64,000 nucleotides of DNA, from positions 33,449,385-33,513,384 of the forward strand of contig NC_079479.1 in the NCBI RefSeq assembly GCF_026230105.1, given 5' to 3'. This document shows positions 36,194-48,077 of the stretch, piece after piece (the first letter of the stretch is position 1; each line of letters begins with the position of its first letter). The DNA is from Diorhabda sublineata (taxonomy: Eukaryota; Arthropoda; Insecta; Coleoptera; Chrysomelidae). The notes beneath the pieces were generated by a model that was given only the letters and a program-made list of their open reading frames with translations, searched no databases and had not been told where the DNA came from. Both the position numbers and the translations under genes were made by a program.

Positions 36194-38105
36194 ATTGGTC
36201 TTGGTAACAATTTGACCTATCAATCTATTGTTTACCCTAAACTACAAAGTGCAAAACTTACCTCCGAATTTCGATTTTCTTCGTTTTTCATTCAACTTAG
36301 TAAGTTAATTAACAATTTTTTTATTATTACTTTCGTTATTGTTGAATATTATCAATAAAATTTCTACTAATAAAATTTTTATAACATCAAACGAATAAGA
36401 TTTAGTTATTTCAGTTATTAGTAATTTAAAAAGACGAAAATACAGTAAATTGATTGAATTCAAGTCTATAGAAACCAAGAAGTTATAAAATGTAGAAAGA
36501 AAGTTATAATTAAGTGATTTTAATAAATCGGCGCAAGACTGAAATCTACCTAGTGGTGCAATAATATACAAAACTGAAAAATTACTATAATTATCTTATT
36601 TTTTTTTACATATTACAACAGCACGTTCAAAGGTGATACGTACCTGCTTATATACCTTCGGCAATTTATTTGATTGATAGTTGAAGTCAAACATTGTTAA
36701 TAGATAGCAATTTCATCGTCAACCCACGAAAAATAAATCATTCATACTTCTACCTATTGTTAAAGTAACTAACTAGACATTTGATTTATGCCACAAAATA
36801 GTTTCGGTAAAAATTATTCTTTGGGGTCAAGATGTATTCAAAAACGTGAGAAAAACCATGTGTTTCAATTTAGGAAGCTACGATTGATATTTTTCTTTCA
36901 TTTATCCTTTTTCATCGTCGATTTGTAGAAAGCAATCGACAGAGAAAAACATTCCAAAGAGAATGAGAATACGATAATAGTTTGAAATTTCAAATCTATA
37001 CTACGATATGAAAGTAAAGATTTAGAAAAAAATTTTAGTCAAATTTATTGATAAAATCTTAAAAAAGGACAAAGAAGTCTAGGTGACGAATAATTTACAC
37101 AGAAATAAATAAACTAACGGCAAAAAAGCAACTGAAGATTAAATAATGTAAAACTATGATAAAGTTGTCGTTAAAAAGATGTTTTGAATTATAAACAACA
37201 ACGAAAACATAATAAAAGATTAAAAGTAAAAGAAATAAAGGTAGAAACGTACAGATGCTCGTGATTATTGAAAAATATAAATGACTAATTTAATTAAAGA
37301 AAATTTGTAATGAAATAGAGGTAAAATAAAAAATATTTTCCTTACCCAACGCATCTCGTTTCAAGTAAACTCCAAGAGTAAGATGGTACACAAAGAGAAA
37401 AGCACCCACAAGCACCGTTCGCAGGAGACTGAAGATACAAACAATTTAACTTTTGATTTCACCGGTTGAGATCATGTTTGTTGGGGAATATACATTCTTG
37501 AAGAATCTTCTTCGGTGGTGACCTTAATTTCTGAATAAATTCACGTCGCAGGTGATATATTAGTAACTACTTAAATTTAACTAATATCCCAAACGCGCTT
37601 GTAAGTTTATTATTTGTACTGAGACATAACATTCTCTATAAAATGTCTTATAGAAGTTTGAAACGTGGTTTAGTATAAAAATAATTAGCAAGTACTTAAA
37701 TTTGTTGTATTGATGGTAAAAGTTGATTTATTTGAATTGATGCATTAGTTGAAAGATGAGTTTTATAAATTCCAAATTGTTTTAATATCATTTTTTTACT
37801 TTTAACTCGAATATCATACAATTGTATAACTGACCCATTCTTGAAATAAAAAAATAGATAAAAGCAGGGGCAGGGTATTCTACACGCTCTTTCCATGACT
37901 TACGATAAGTCATATAACCTTACGGTCCAAGAAATTGACGCATTTCACTGGAGAAATTCGATGTATTTAGTTCAGCGCATGTGTAATACCGAGTAAATAG
38001 CTTTTTAACATAACAATAATAATATACTATAATAGAGTGTGTCATTTTGTAAGTTATTTTTAACTTGCCAAAAACCAAGAAGTTTTGTAAAGATTCATAC
38101 TATAT
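36194..38105. other. Gene-poor stretch with a possible lone exon
   Basis: AT-rich. On minus, 37436-37347 is flanked by TATCTTCAG and GTAAGG and can be read LLRTVLVGAFLFVYHLTLGV then YLKRDALG, which looks like a membrane segment. No partner exon could be joined with confidence, so it is not called as a gene. Confidence 0.3.
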
Positions 38106-38109
38106 AAAA

Positions 38110-41100
38110 GCGTAATAAATCTGCTGCTTAACGAGCACCTCCAATGCTAATTATTAAAAGAACTCAATATAAATTCTGTAACAGATAATAAAAGATGGAA
38201 TCTTTGTCGACATTGTTGTCATCAGGACCTTCGTTGATAAAATTATGTTTTTATCTTTGTCTATGGATAACGTCGCACTTAAGAAGGAGATATTCCACGG
38301 TTTCCTTTGGTTCGGGAGTTTCTCTTCAGATGGTAGTTCATTGGACAATGTACAACGAGAATACCATTTACTCCCTTTAACTCATATTTGCTTCAAGAAA
38401 GAGCCTTTGGGAATCAGTTGATGGAATACGAAAGAAATATCTTCGACTGTTGATGGATAGCTTCGCACTCACAGAGGAGGTGTTCCACAGATTCCTTTGG
38501 TTCGGGAGTTTCTCTTCAGATGGTAGTTCATTTGACAATGTACAACGAGAATACCATTTACTCCCTTTAACTCATATTTGCTTCAAGAAAGAGCCTTTGG
38601 GAATCAGTTGATGGAATAAGAAAGAAATATCTTCGACTGTTGATGGATAGCTTCGCACTCACAGAGGAGGTGTTCCACAGATTCCTTTGGTTCGGGAGTT
38701 TCTCTTCAGATGGTAGTTTATTGGACAATGTACAACGAGAATACCAGTTACTCTCTTTAACTCATATTTGCTTCAAGAAAGAGCCTTTGGGATTCAGTTG
38801 ATGGAATAAGAAAGAAATATCTTCGACTGTTGATGGATAGCTTCGCACTCACAGAGGAGGTGTTCCACAGATTCCTTTGGTTCGGGAGTTTCTCTTCAGA
38901 TGGTAGTTCATTGGACAATGTACAACGAGAATACCATTTACTCCCTTTAACTCATATTTGCTTCAAGAAAGAGCCTTTGGGAATCAGTTGATGGAATAAG
39001 AAAGAAATATCTTCGACTGTTGATGGATAGCTTCGCACTCACAGAGGAGGTGTTCCACAGATTCCTTTGGTTCGGGAGTTTCTCTTCAGATGGTAGTTCA
39101 TTGGACAATGTACAACGAGAATACCAGTTACTCTCTTTAACTCATATTTGCTTCAAGAAAGAGCCTTTGGGATTCAGTTGATGGAATAAGAAAGAAATAT
39201 CTTCGACTGTTGATGGATAGCTTCGCACTCACAGAGGAGGTGTTCCACAGATTCCTTTGGTTCGGGAGTTTCTCTTCAGATGGTAGTTCATTGGACAATG
39301 TACAACGAGAATACCATTTACTCCCTTTAACTCATATTTGCTTCAAGAAAGAGCCTTTGGGAATCAGTTGATGGAATAAGAAAGAAATATCTTCGATTGT
39401 TGATGGATAGCTTCGCACTCACAGAGGAGGTGTTCCACAGATTCCTTTGGTTCGGGAGTTTCTCTTCAGATGGTAGTTCATTGGACAATGTACAACGAGA
39501 ATACCATTTACTCCCTTTAACTCATATTTGCTTCAAGAAAGAGCCTTTGGGAATCAGTTGATGGAATACGAAAGAAATATCTTCGATTGTTGATGGATAG
39601 CTTCGCACTCACAGGGGAGGTGTTCCACAGATTCCTTTGGTTCGGGAGTTTCTCTTCAGATGGTAGTTCATTGGACAATGTACAACGAGAATACCATTTA
39701 CTCTCTTTAACTCATATTTGCTTCAAGAAAGAGCCTTTGGGAATCAGTTGATGGAATAAGAAAGAAATATCTTCGACTGTTGATGGATAGCTTCGCACTT
39801 ACAGAGGAGGTGTTCCCCGGTTTCCTTTGGTTCGGGAGTTTCTCTTCAAATGCTAGTCCATTGGACAATGTGCAACGAGAATACCAGTTACTCTCTTTAA
39901 CTTATAGTTGCTTCAAGAAAGAGCCTTTGGGATTCAGTTGATGGAATAAGAAAGAAATATCTTCGACTGTTGATGGATAGCTTCGCACTCACAGAGGAGG
40001 TGTTCCACAGATTCCTTTGGTTCGGGAGTTTCTCTTCAGATGGTAGTTCATTGGACAATGTACAACGAGAATACCAGTTACTCTCTTTAACTCATATTTG
40101 CTTCAAGAAAGAGCCTTTGGGATTCAGTTGATGGAATAAGAAAGAAATATCTTCGACTGTTGATGGATAGCTTCGCACTCACAGAGGAGGTGTTCCACAG
40201 ATTCCTTTGGTTCGGGAGTTTCTCTTCAGATGGTAGTTCATTGGACAATGTACAACGAGAATACCATTTACTCCCTTTAACTCATATTTGCTTCAAGAAA
40301 GAGCCTTTGGGAATCAGTTGATGGAATACGAAAGAAATATCTTCGATTGTTGATGGATAGCTTCGCACTCACAGGGGAGGTGTTCCACAGACTCCTTTGG
40401 TTCGGGAGTTTCTCTTCAGATGGTAGTTCATTGGACAATGTACAACGAGAATACCATTTACTCCCTTTAACTCATATTTGCTTCAAGAAAGAGCCTTTGG
40501 GAATCAGTTGATGGAATACGAAAGAAATATATTCGATTGTTGATGGATAGCTTCGCACTCACAGGGGAGGTGTTCCCCGGTTTCCTTTGGTTCGGGAGTT
40601 TCTCTTCAAATGCTAGTCCATTGGACAATGTGCAACGAGAATACCAGTTACTCTCTTTAACTTATATTTGCTTCAAGAAAGAGCCTTTGGGATTCAGTTG
40701 ATGGAATAAGAAAGAAATATCTTCGACTGTTGATGGATAGCTTCGCACTCACAGAGGAGGTGTTCCACAGATTCCTTTGGTTCGGGAGTTTCTCTTCAGA
40801 TGGTAGTTCATTGGACAATGTACAACGAGAATACCATTTACTCCCTTTAACTCATATTTGCTTCAAGAAAGAGCCTTTGGGAATCAGTTGACGGAATAAG
40901 AAAGACATATCTTCGATTGTTGATGGATAGCTTCGCACTCACAGAGGAGGTGTTCCACAGATTCCTTTGGTTCGGGAGTTTCTCTTCAGATGGTAGTTCA
41001 TTGGACAATGTACAACGAGAATACCATTTACTCCCTTTAACTCATATTTGCTTCAAGAAAGAGCCTTTGGGAATCAGTTGACGGAATAAGAAAGAAATAT

Positions 41101-43445
41101 CTTCGATTGTTGATGGATAGCTTCGCACTCACAGAGGAGGTGTTCCACAGATTCCTTTGGTTCGGGAGTTTCTCTTCAGATGGTAGTTCATTGGACAATG
41201 TACAACGAGAATACCATTTACTCCCTTTAACTCATATTTGCTTCAAGAAAGAGCCTTTGGGAATCAGTTGACGGAATAAGAAAGAAATATCTTCGATTGT
41301 TGATGGATAGCTTCGCACTCACAGAGGAGGTGTTCCACAGATTCCTTTGGTTCGGGAGTTTCTCTTCAGATGGTAGTTCATTGGACAATGTACAACGAGA
41401 ATACCATTTACTCCCTTTAACTCATATTTGCTTCAAGAAAGAGCCTTTGGGAATCAGTTGACGGAATAAGAAAGAAATATCTTCGACTGTTGATGGATAG
41501 CTTCGCACTCACAGAGGAGGTGTTCCACAGATTCCTTTGGTTCGGGAGTTTCTCTTCAGATGGTAGTTCATTGGACAATGTACAACGAGAATACCATTTA
41601 CTCCCTTTAACTCATATTTGCTTCAAGAAAGAGCCTTTGGGAATCAGTTGACGGAATAAGAAAGAAATATCTTCGATTGTTGATGGATAGCTTCGCACTC
41701 ACAGAGGAGGTGTTCCACAGATTCCTTTGGTTCGGGAGTTTCTCTTCAGATGGTAGTTCATTGGACAATGTACAACGAGAATACCATTTACTCCCTTTAA
41801 CTCATATTTGCTTCAAGAAAGAGCCTTTGGGAATCAGTTGACGGAATAAGAAAGAAATATCTTCGATTGTTGATGGATAGCTTCGCACTCACAGAGGAGG
41901 TGTTCCACAGATTCCTTTGGTTCGGGAGTTTCTCTTCAGATGGTAGTTCATTGGACAATGTACAACGAGAATACCATTTACTCTCTTTAACTCATATTTG
42001 CTTCAAGAAAGAGCCTTTGGGAATCAGTTGATGGAATAAGAAAGAAATATCTTCGACTGTTGATGGATAGCTTCGCACTCACAGAGGAGGTGTTCCACAG
42101 ATTCCTTTGGTTCGGGAGTTTCTCTTCAGATGGTAGTTCATTGGACAATGTACAACGAGAATACCATTTACTCCCTTTAACTCATATTTGCTTCAAGAAA
42201 GAGCCTTTGGGAATCAGTTGACGGAATAAGAAAGAAATATCTTCGATTGTTGATGGATAGCTTCGCACTCACAGAGGAGGTGTTCCACAGATTCCTTTGG
42301 TTCGGGAGTTTCTCTTCAGATGGTAGTTCATTGGACAATGTACAACGAGAATACCATTTACTCCCTTTAACTCATATTTGCTTCAAGAAAGAGCCTTTGG
42401 GAATCAGTTGACGGAATAAGAAAGAAATATCTTCGATTGTTGATGGATAGCTTCGCACTCACAGAGGAGGTGTTCCACAGATTCCTTTGGTTCGGGAGTT
42501 TCTCTTCAGATGGTAGTTCATTGGACAATGTACAACGAGAATACCATTTACTCTCTTTAACTCATATTTGCTTCAAGAAAGAGCCTTTGGGAATCAGTTG
42601 ATGGAATAAGAAAGAAATATCTTCGACTGTTGATGGATAGCTTCGCACTCACAGAGGAGGTGTTCCCCGGTTTCCTTTGGTTCGGGAGTTTCTCTTCAAA
42701 TGCTAGTCCATTGGACAATGTGCAACGAGAATACCAGTTACTCTCTTTAACTTATATTTGCTTCAAGAAAGAGCCTTTGGGATTCAGTTGATGGAATAAG
42801 AAAGAAATATCTTCGATTGTTGATGGATAGCTTCGCACTCACAGAGGAGGTGTTCCACAGATTCCTTTGGTTCGGGAGTTTCTCTTCAGATGGTAGTTCA
42901 TTTGACAATATGCAACGAGAATATCAGTTACTCTCCTTAACTCATATTTGCTTCAAGAAAGAACCTTTGGGAATCAGTTGATGGAATAAGAAAGAAATAT
43001 TTTCGATAGTTTCAGACCTGGGGTCTCTATACATGTTTCTGATGTCTTCTCGTTTTCCCATTTTTTATAACTGGTGATCCTATGAAAGGAGTTTAGCTTC
43101 TTCATTGCCGTTCACTCTGGTGTGTCAAGGAATTCACATTAGAGTAACTTAATTAATTGCTCCCAGTGAGTTCAAAGATTTGGCGCAGTCCTGTACTAAC
43201 TTTGATTCAATTTTAACTATTCAAGTACTCGAAGGGCTGCTCTGCTATCTGATAAATATCTTTGCATCGCCGTAGTTGCGTTCTGATCCAATTGGTCCTT
43301 GTGCCATATATTCCCGTCCCAACTTTTCCGTTTTCCATTTTCGAGCCATCAATACTAGTGAGTATCTGGGAAAATGCATTTGTCCATTGTTGTTTATATT
43401 GGAATACATGGGATCCGTGATCATATCTATGGGCACCTTACATTC
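38110..43445 (-). mobile_element. Dead LINE (RNase H to C-terminus) with amplified internal region
   Basis: Read on minus. At 43445-43020: NAFSQILTSIDGSKMENGKV then GTGIYGTRTNW, the start of a LINE RNase H domain, then decayed RNase H wording (YQIAEQPFEYLNS, CEFLDTPE). Next come the tandem units, each spelling YELKGVNGILVVHCPMNYHL and, in another frame, ETPEPKESVEHLLCECEAIH, i.e. the region leading into and including the EHLLCxC zinc-knuckle motif of such LINEs. After the last unit a unique tail follows (KCDVIHRQR, then FINEGPDDNNV, about 38290-38110). The flanking pieces are in the right order and strand, so the array replaced what was one copy of that region. Many stops and frameshifts: not functional. 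Confidence 0.75.
38195..43018. repeat. 190-bp tandem array, about 25 monomers
   Basis: Strict 190-bp period: CTTCGCACTCACAGAGGAGG occurs at 38461, 38651, 38841, 39031 and on every 190 bp to 42831, plus a divergent first unit near 38271 (25 units). Units are nearly identical. A variant block (GTTCCCCGGTTTCC with CAAATGCTAGTCC and GTGCAACG) appears at 39811, 40571 and 42661, spaced 4 and 11 units apart, pointing to block-wise spread by unequal exchange. The two edge units are the most divergent. Confidence 0.97.
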
Positions 43446-45180
43446 CTTTAGAATGCTGATTCACTATTTACTTTTTTCTGTTTCAAAACATCAAATATCA
43501 TTTCTTTAATTTGCAATTTTTTAGATAATATAGTCATATTGTTAGCTATTGTCTCGACAGGATTAGATATTTGACATTCATTTATCATTGTTATTAATCT
43601 TGTGAAAACCACAAAGATATGTAACACTAGATATTCGAGAAATAATGTCATATGTCACATTGTACCTAACCCAAGCCAGACAGCATAAAAAACAATAAAT
43701 TTCGATACCGCTCAAGGCTATGAAAGTGAAAGAAATCGAAATTTCAGTGACGACATCGGAGATGCGAAATTGATATATAGACAAAAGATTTCCACTTGAA
43801 TATTTTAAGAATAACAGTTTACTTGGAAATTCAAAACTTTTTATAAAACCATAAAAGTACAAAATTGAAAATTAAAAGAAGAATATAATAAATATTCAGT
43901 GATAAATAATAATCAAATTGGTGGATAAAATTTATTCATTTCTCTCGCAGAAACAAGTTCAAAAATCGTGATGCAAGGTGCAAGAAAATCGGATTTTTAC
44001 CTAAAGAAAGATATTGCAAAATAATGGATGAAGGAGTTTGTGGAGTTTTGATTCCTTTCCCTTTTCTTACAAGACGCCAAAAATCCTTTTAGATACAATC
44101 ATTTAGTGTGTGATAAAAATTTGAAGTCTATCGATGGGTTCCCGTTTTCAGAAGTCCATACACTATTTTTCGCTTCCAGACAGACACATTTGAGGATTAA
44201 ACCCCATAAGGAAGAGTTCTCCTTACCTCTACCTTCCATAATTAAAAATAACGAGTCAACCAAAAAGGTTAAATTCACCACAAACATTTACTAGTATTGT
44301 AGCTCGCATGTAATTAAAATGGGCCTTAAGGGCGCTTGACATGGACAAAAAAGATTGACACAACGAATTAATAAATAATTTCTCTTACGTTGTTAATTTA
44401 TTCAAACACTATATACACTTAACTAACTCATAACAATTCACTTATCACTATCACTAAAATAATTTATTGAAATTCTTCGATTAGTTTACAAATTAGTTTT
44501 GTCCATTACGATTATTTATTATATACTGAACTGAACGAATTCGCTTATATGTACAAACGAAATTCTTAAGTATTCTAGAAAAAATAAAGAAACAAAACAA
44601 AATTATTTGAAAGAAATCATTCAAATAAATCGCTTTTCCGCGATTCCGCGATTTATTGTCCTTCGCCGAATTTTAGAATTTCACTACATCTAGGCAGGAC
44701 CGGCTCTACGGCAGAAACACGTTCGTAAAACTTCGATTATGCTGAAAGATATTTTGAGGACAACGTATCCTGGAATATGAAGTTTCAAGGACGTTTAAAA
44801 AATTATCAACCAACCAATTTAGTTTCAGTTATTGAAGAATGGAGTTATAGAATGATTTTTGATACTTTTAATGAGATAATGGCAGTGTAACTAGACTGAA
44901 AATTCTAATTTTCGTAATAAATGAGTTCAAATATTCAAACATTGTATTAATTGTGTACATATTGGTATGAATTTACTTGTCTAATGTCTTTATTTGTATA
45001 ATAAACAGCATTGCTATAATAAAAATCTGTTTAGTAAGTTTTATCAAATTATTTACATTATCAAGTAAACAAATAACCAAATTAAAATGTATTGTTAAGG
45101 ATGTGTATGTTTTGGTTTCGAAAAAAACATTATAATTCAGTTTATTAAGTGGATTAAATAAAATTATATGAAGTGAAATT
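43446..45180. other. Gene-poor stretch
   Basis: A 62-codon plus-strand open stretch (44106-44294) carries no recognised motif. The part at 44640-44735 (TTCGCCGAATTTTAGAATTT ... GGCAGGACCGGCTC ... GTTCGTAA) matches 61345-61415 inside the aminopeptidase gene, so it is a dispersed repeat of unknown class. Confidence 0.4.
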
Positions 45181-45183
45181 TAT

Positions 45184-45530
45184 CGAAGTACCTGATCTGA
45201 CCTAGAGATGGCTGTGGTTGAAAAATACCACCGTATTCGAAGGTACATAATTTATACATAATAAATTTCAAGTTTGAAGATGCCACGTTGTCTAGTATTT
45301 GTTTGGTAGCAGGCAAAGACCGTTCCATCTGCAAGCAAGGTCATGGCGTCGGTTTTTTGAGATTCGCGTGGCATAATTTTCGTTGAATATCTTGGGAAAG
45401 CAAAAACTATCAACGGCGAGTATTATGCGAACTTATTCCAAAGTTTGAGCGAAGACATCAGGCAAAAACGGATAAGAAGAATGTGTTGTTTAATCAAGAC
45501 CAGCTCGCACATTTAATTAGGCATTTTATG
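45184..45530 (+). mobile_element. Mariner fragment
   Basis: Begins within the left end (GAAGTACCTGATCTGACCTA), then jumps to the transposase core: KTVPSASKVMASVF with an in-frame stop, FVEYLGKAKTINGEYYANLF, and a shifted LFNQDQLAHL at the end. No right inverted repeat. Same family as 5055-5633. Confidence 0.75.
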
Positions 45531-45716
45531 TAAAAAAATGACGCACAGCTATTGACAATAATATGTTTTTATTTCTATTAACTAGACAGTTTGGGCATTA
45601 AAAATTACGGTAAAAAAACTTCATTATTATCTGCTTTTATAACCTCCAAATTTTGTTTAACTTTCTTTTCCGAAGATGGACATTCTGTTTACTGAACTAA
45701 AATGATATTTTTACTA

Positions 45717-46465
45717 CAGTAGAACTCCAATTATCCGAATTAATGGGGACCGGGACCCATTCGGATAATCAAATATTCGGATAATCGGAGTTTTGATATT
45801 GCACTATTTTTTTATTGAATTAAATGAAAGAAACATGATATTTTCACATGTTTTAAATATAAATAAAATGTACTTATGTACAAGTTTAGAAATAAAAATC
45901 ATTGTTTTTCAAACATCTCCGTCAATGTAAGGTGTTTTGCGTTCTTCATCCGTTTTAGGGCAGCCAGGTCACGCATTCGCTTGACGGTGAGCAGTTGCAA
46001 GTGGTCACACTCGGGCTGACGCTCCATCCACTTCAAAGCAGTCTCGAGGCCGGCAAATGCTTCACTAGCTGATGGTCCAGCGTCTACTTCAACATCAGCA
46101 GAAAGTTCTTCTTCCACTTCCACTTCAACATCTTCTCTCACACTTTCAACAATTTCATCATCATTGAGAATTTGAAAACCGGGGTCAGAGGTGTCACTTA
46201 CTTCTGTACAACCAGGAATTTTTACAATCATTTTTCTTATTTCCTCTAGTGGCAACGCATCTGCATCATCTTCATCCTCTCCATTTTCTTGTTTCTCATT
46301 TTCTTCAGATTCTTTTTTTTGTTCTTCTCAGACGGTAGGCCTTTCAGTTTATTCCACGCACGTCTTAGCGTCACTTAGACTTTTTTTGGACAAATTTTTT
46401 TCTGAAAGTGATTCGGATAATCGGCGATTCGGATAGTCGGAGTTCGGATAATTGGAGTTCTACTG
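45717..46465 (-). mobile_element. Tigger/pogo-like element, internally deleted, perfect TIRs
   Basis: A 749-bp element bounded by TA on both sides. The ends start CAGTAGAACTCCAATTATCC on each strand, identical for at least 23 bp, with the motif TTCGGATAATC repeated sub-terminally. On minus it keeps the C-terminal part of the transposase: RRAWNKLKGLPSEKN, a frameshift, an acidic stretch, then PLEEIRKMIVKIPGCTEVSD ... AFAGLETALKWMERQPECDH ... LTLTEMFEKQ to the stop at 45899. The DNA-binding and DDE portions are gone. Typical non-autonomous derivative, mobilised in trans if at all. Confidence 0.9.
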
Positions 46466-47935
46466 TATATTCAAAATATTTTACTTATTTTTTTTATTTA
46501 TGAATACCTCACGAAATTTGCATTAAATTAGTTTGTATAATGTTTAATGCGATATTTACAACTGTCTCTTATTTCTAGATAAGATAAGCAGTACTGTCAT
46601 TACCTTCATTCTGTTTGATTATTAGGTCGTTTAGTAGAGTCCTGGTTGTTAGGTAAGTCTTAATTTTCCACAACTTTTCACTTACTAGTCCTTTTCTTAT
46701 GTTTTTTGTTAAGAATCGTCTCAATTTAAGGTCTCTTTCGACAGAAAATCAGTTTAAAAGAACAGGTACAAATTGACGTTTCGACTTTTTCGGTCTTTAT
46801 CAAAATTTATTTTTATTTGGCGCAAATTTCAAATATTTCACACAGAAACCTTTTCAGCTGGAGACACTTTTCACATTCTAATATTTGTACTAACCAAAAA
46901 AGGTTGGTCATGAACTAAATCACAAACATACGGATTATTCTAATTAACTAAATTTGATTGGAAAAATATCTGGAAGGTTTTTTTCGCAATGACTTTTATC
47001 TGTTTCACTTTTATTACAAATTTCAACCAATGTTAAATCTGGTGGAAAAGGCAGTTATTTTAGCAAACATAAGAGACGTTCGTTGGATTGTTTTTGAGTG
47101 GGATGAAGCATTATTCTTGTAGAGTGAGAAATACTAAAGATTTAGCCCTAATATAAAAAAAAATTACGTCTGCGGGGCAGGAATTGTGGTGGATTTCTGA
47201 GGGTATTGTAGCGTGGACTGAAGTCGGCCATTTGGTTGATAATCGGGTTCACCAGGTTACAGGAAAACCGCAGAAAATCAGCAACATCGGCGAGGTGGGA
47301 TATAGAAGAGGGTTTCACCTAATAGCGATGGAGAATTTTCAAAATGGCAAGGTAATTATTAGGGAAAACCTCGGGGGCTATCGCTGGTAGCTGAAGGATT
47401 GAAAAAGCATCGGCTGTTACTTGGGATGTATCAACACTCGTATAAGAATGAAATACTCGCAAGGCAAGAATGTTTGGAGGTTGAGGAATATGCAGTTGAG
47501 CGAATTTATAACACGATCCGTCCTTGACTGAATAATTTCCAAATCGCTCACTAAAGTGCTATTTTACAACTTGGGGTTAAACTAGATTGAAGTTTAAACC
47601 ATGGATTAAACTCTATTTTAAACATTTTTTATCTGTTGAAATAGAGAATACAAAAAAAAACGGTTTATATCACTTTTCAATTTTAATTGTTTAAGAAAGG
47701 TTTATAAACAAAAAATATTGGTAATTTCGTCATCATTACCATCATCGTGTCGATCAAATATGAAGTATAATCAATCATTTCAGCAAAATCAAAGCACTTT
47801 CCTCGAATTAATATTGTAAAAACGTGGAAAATGTGGGAAAGCTAGGTTAGAATTCATATTTTCATATTAAACACAAGTTTAAAAACGAAGTGTATTTGTA
47901 AACGCCACCTACAAAACGAGAAAAAAATCAATATC
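46466..47935. other. Gene-poor stretch with repeat debris
   Basis: Contains a hairpin with GAAACGTC (46771-46810, see findings), a segment similar to 34895-35010 (47100-47190) and a 68-codon plus-strand open stretch (47184-47390) that may belong to a Tc1-like fossil (QKISNIGEVGYRRGFHLIAM). Nothing intact. Confidence 0.4.
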
Positions 47936-47940
47936 TGTGG

Positions 47941-48077
47941 CTTAAACTGACGTTTGAGGTTTAAACTGACGTTTGAAGTTTAAACTGACGTTTGAGGTTT
48001 AAACTGACGTTTGAAGTTTAAACTGACGTTTGAGGTTTAAACTGACGTTTGAAGTTTAAACTGACGTTTGAGGTTCA
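47941..48077. repeat. 19-bp minisatellite, seven copies, alternating variants
   Basis: TTTAAACTGACGTTTGAGG and TTTAAACTGACGTTTGAAG alternate strictly (AGG, AAG, AGG, AAG...), so the true repeat is a 38-bp dimer. The first unit has CTTAAACTG and the last ends GGTTCAAAC. It lies about 500 bp upstream of the aminopeptidase start codon. Confidence 0.95.

Noticed and set aside
37347..37510. Joining two minus-strand open pieces through a 34-bp intron
   Set aside because: Phases match but the intron would be shorter than insects normally splice; kept only as a low-confidence observation.
38195..43018. Could the regular 190-bp repeats be a CRISPR array?
   Set aside because: Units are contiguous and identical over their full length, with no unique spacers, and the genome is an animal's.
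44106..44294. 62-codon plus-strand ORF followed by TGTAGC, as end of an LTR retrotransposon
   Set aside because: No polypurine tract, no matching second LTR and no pol motifs nearby.
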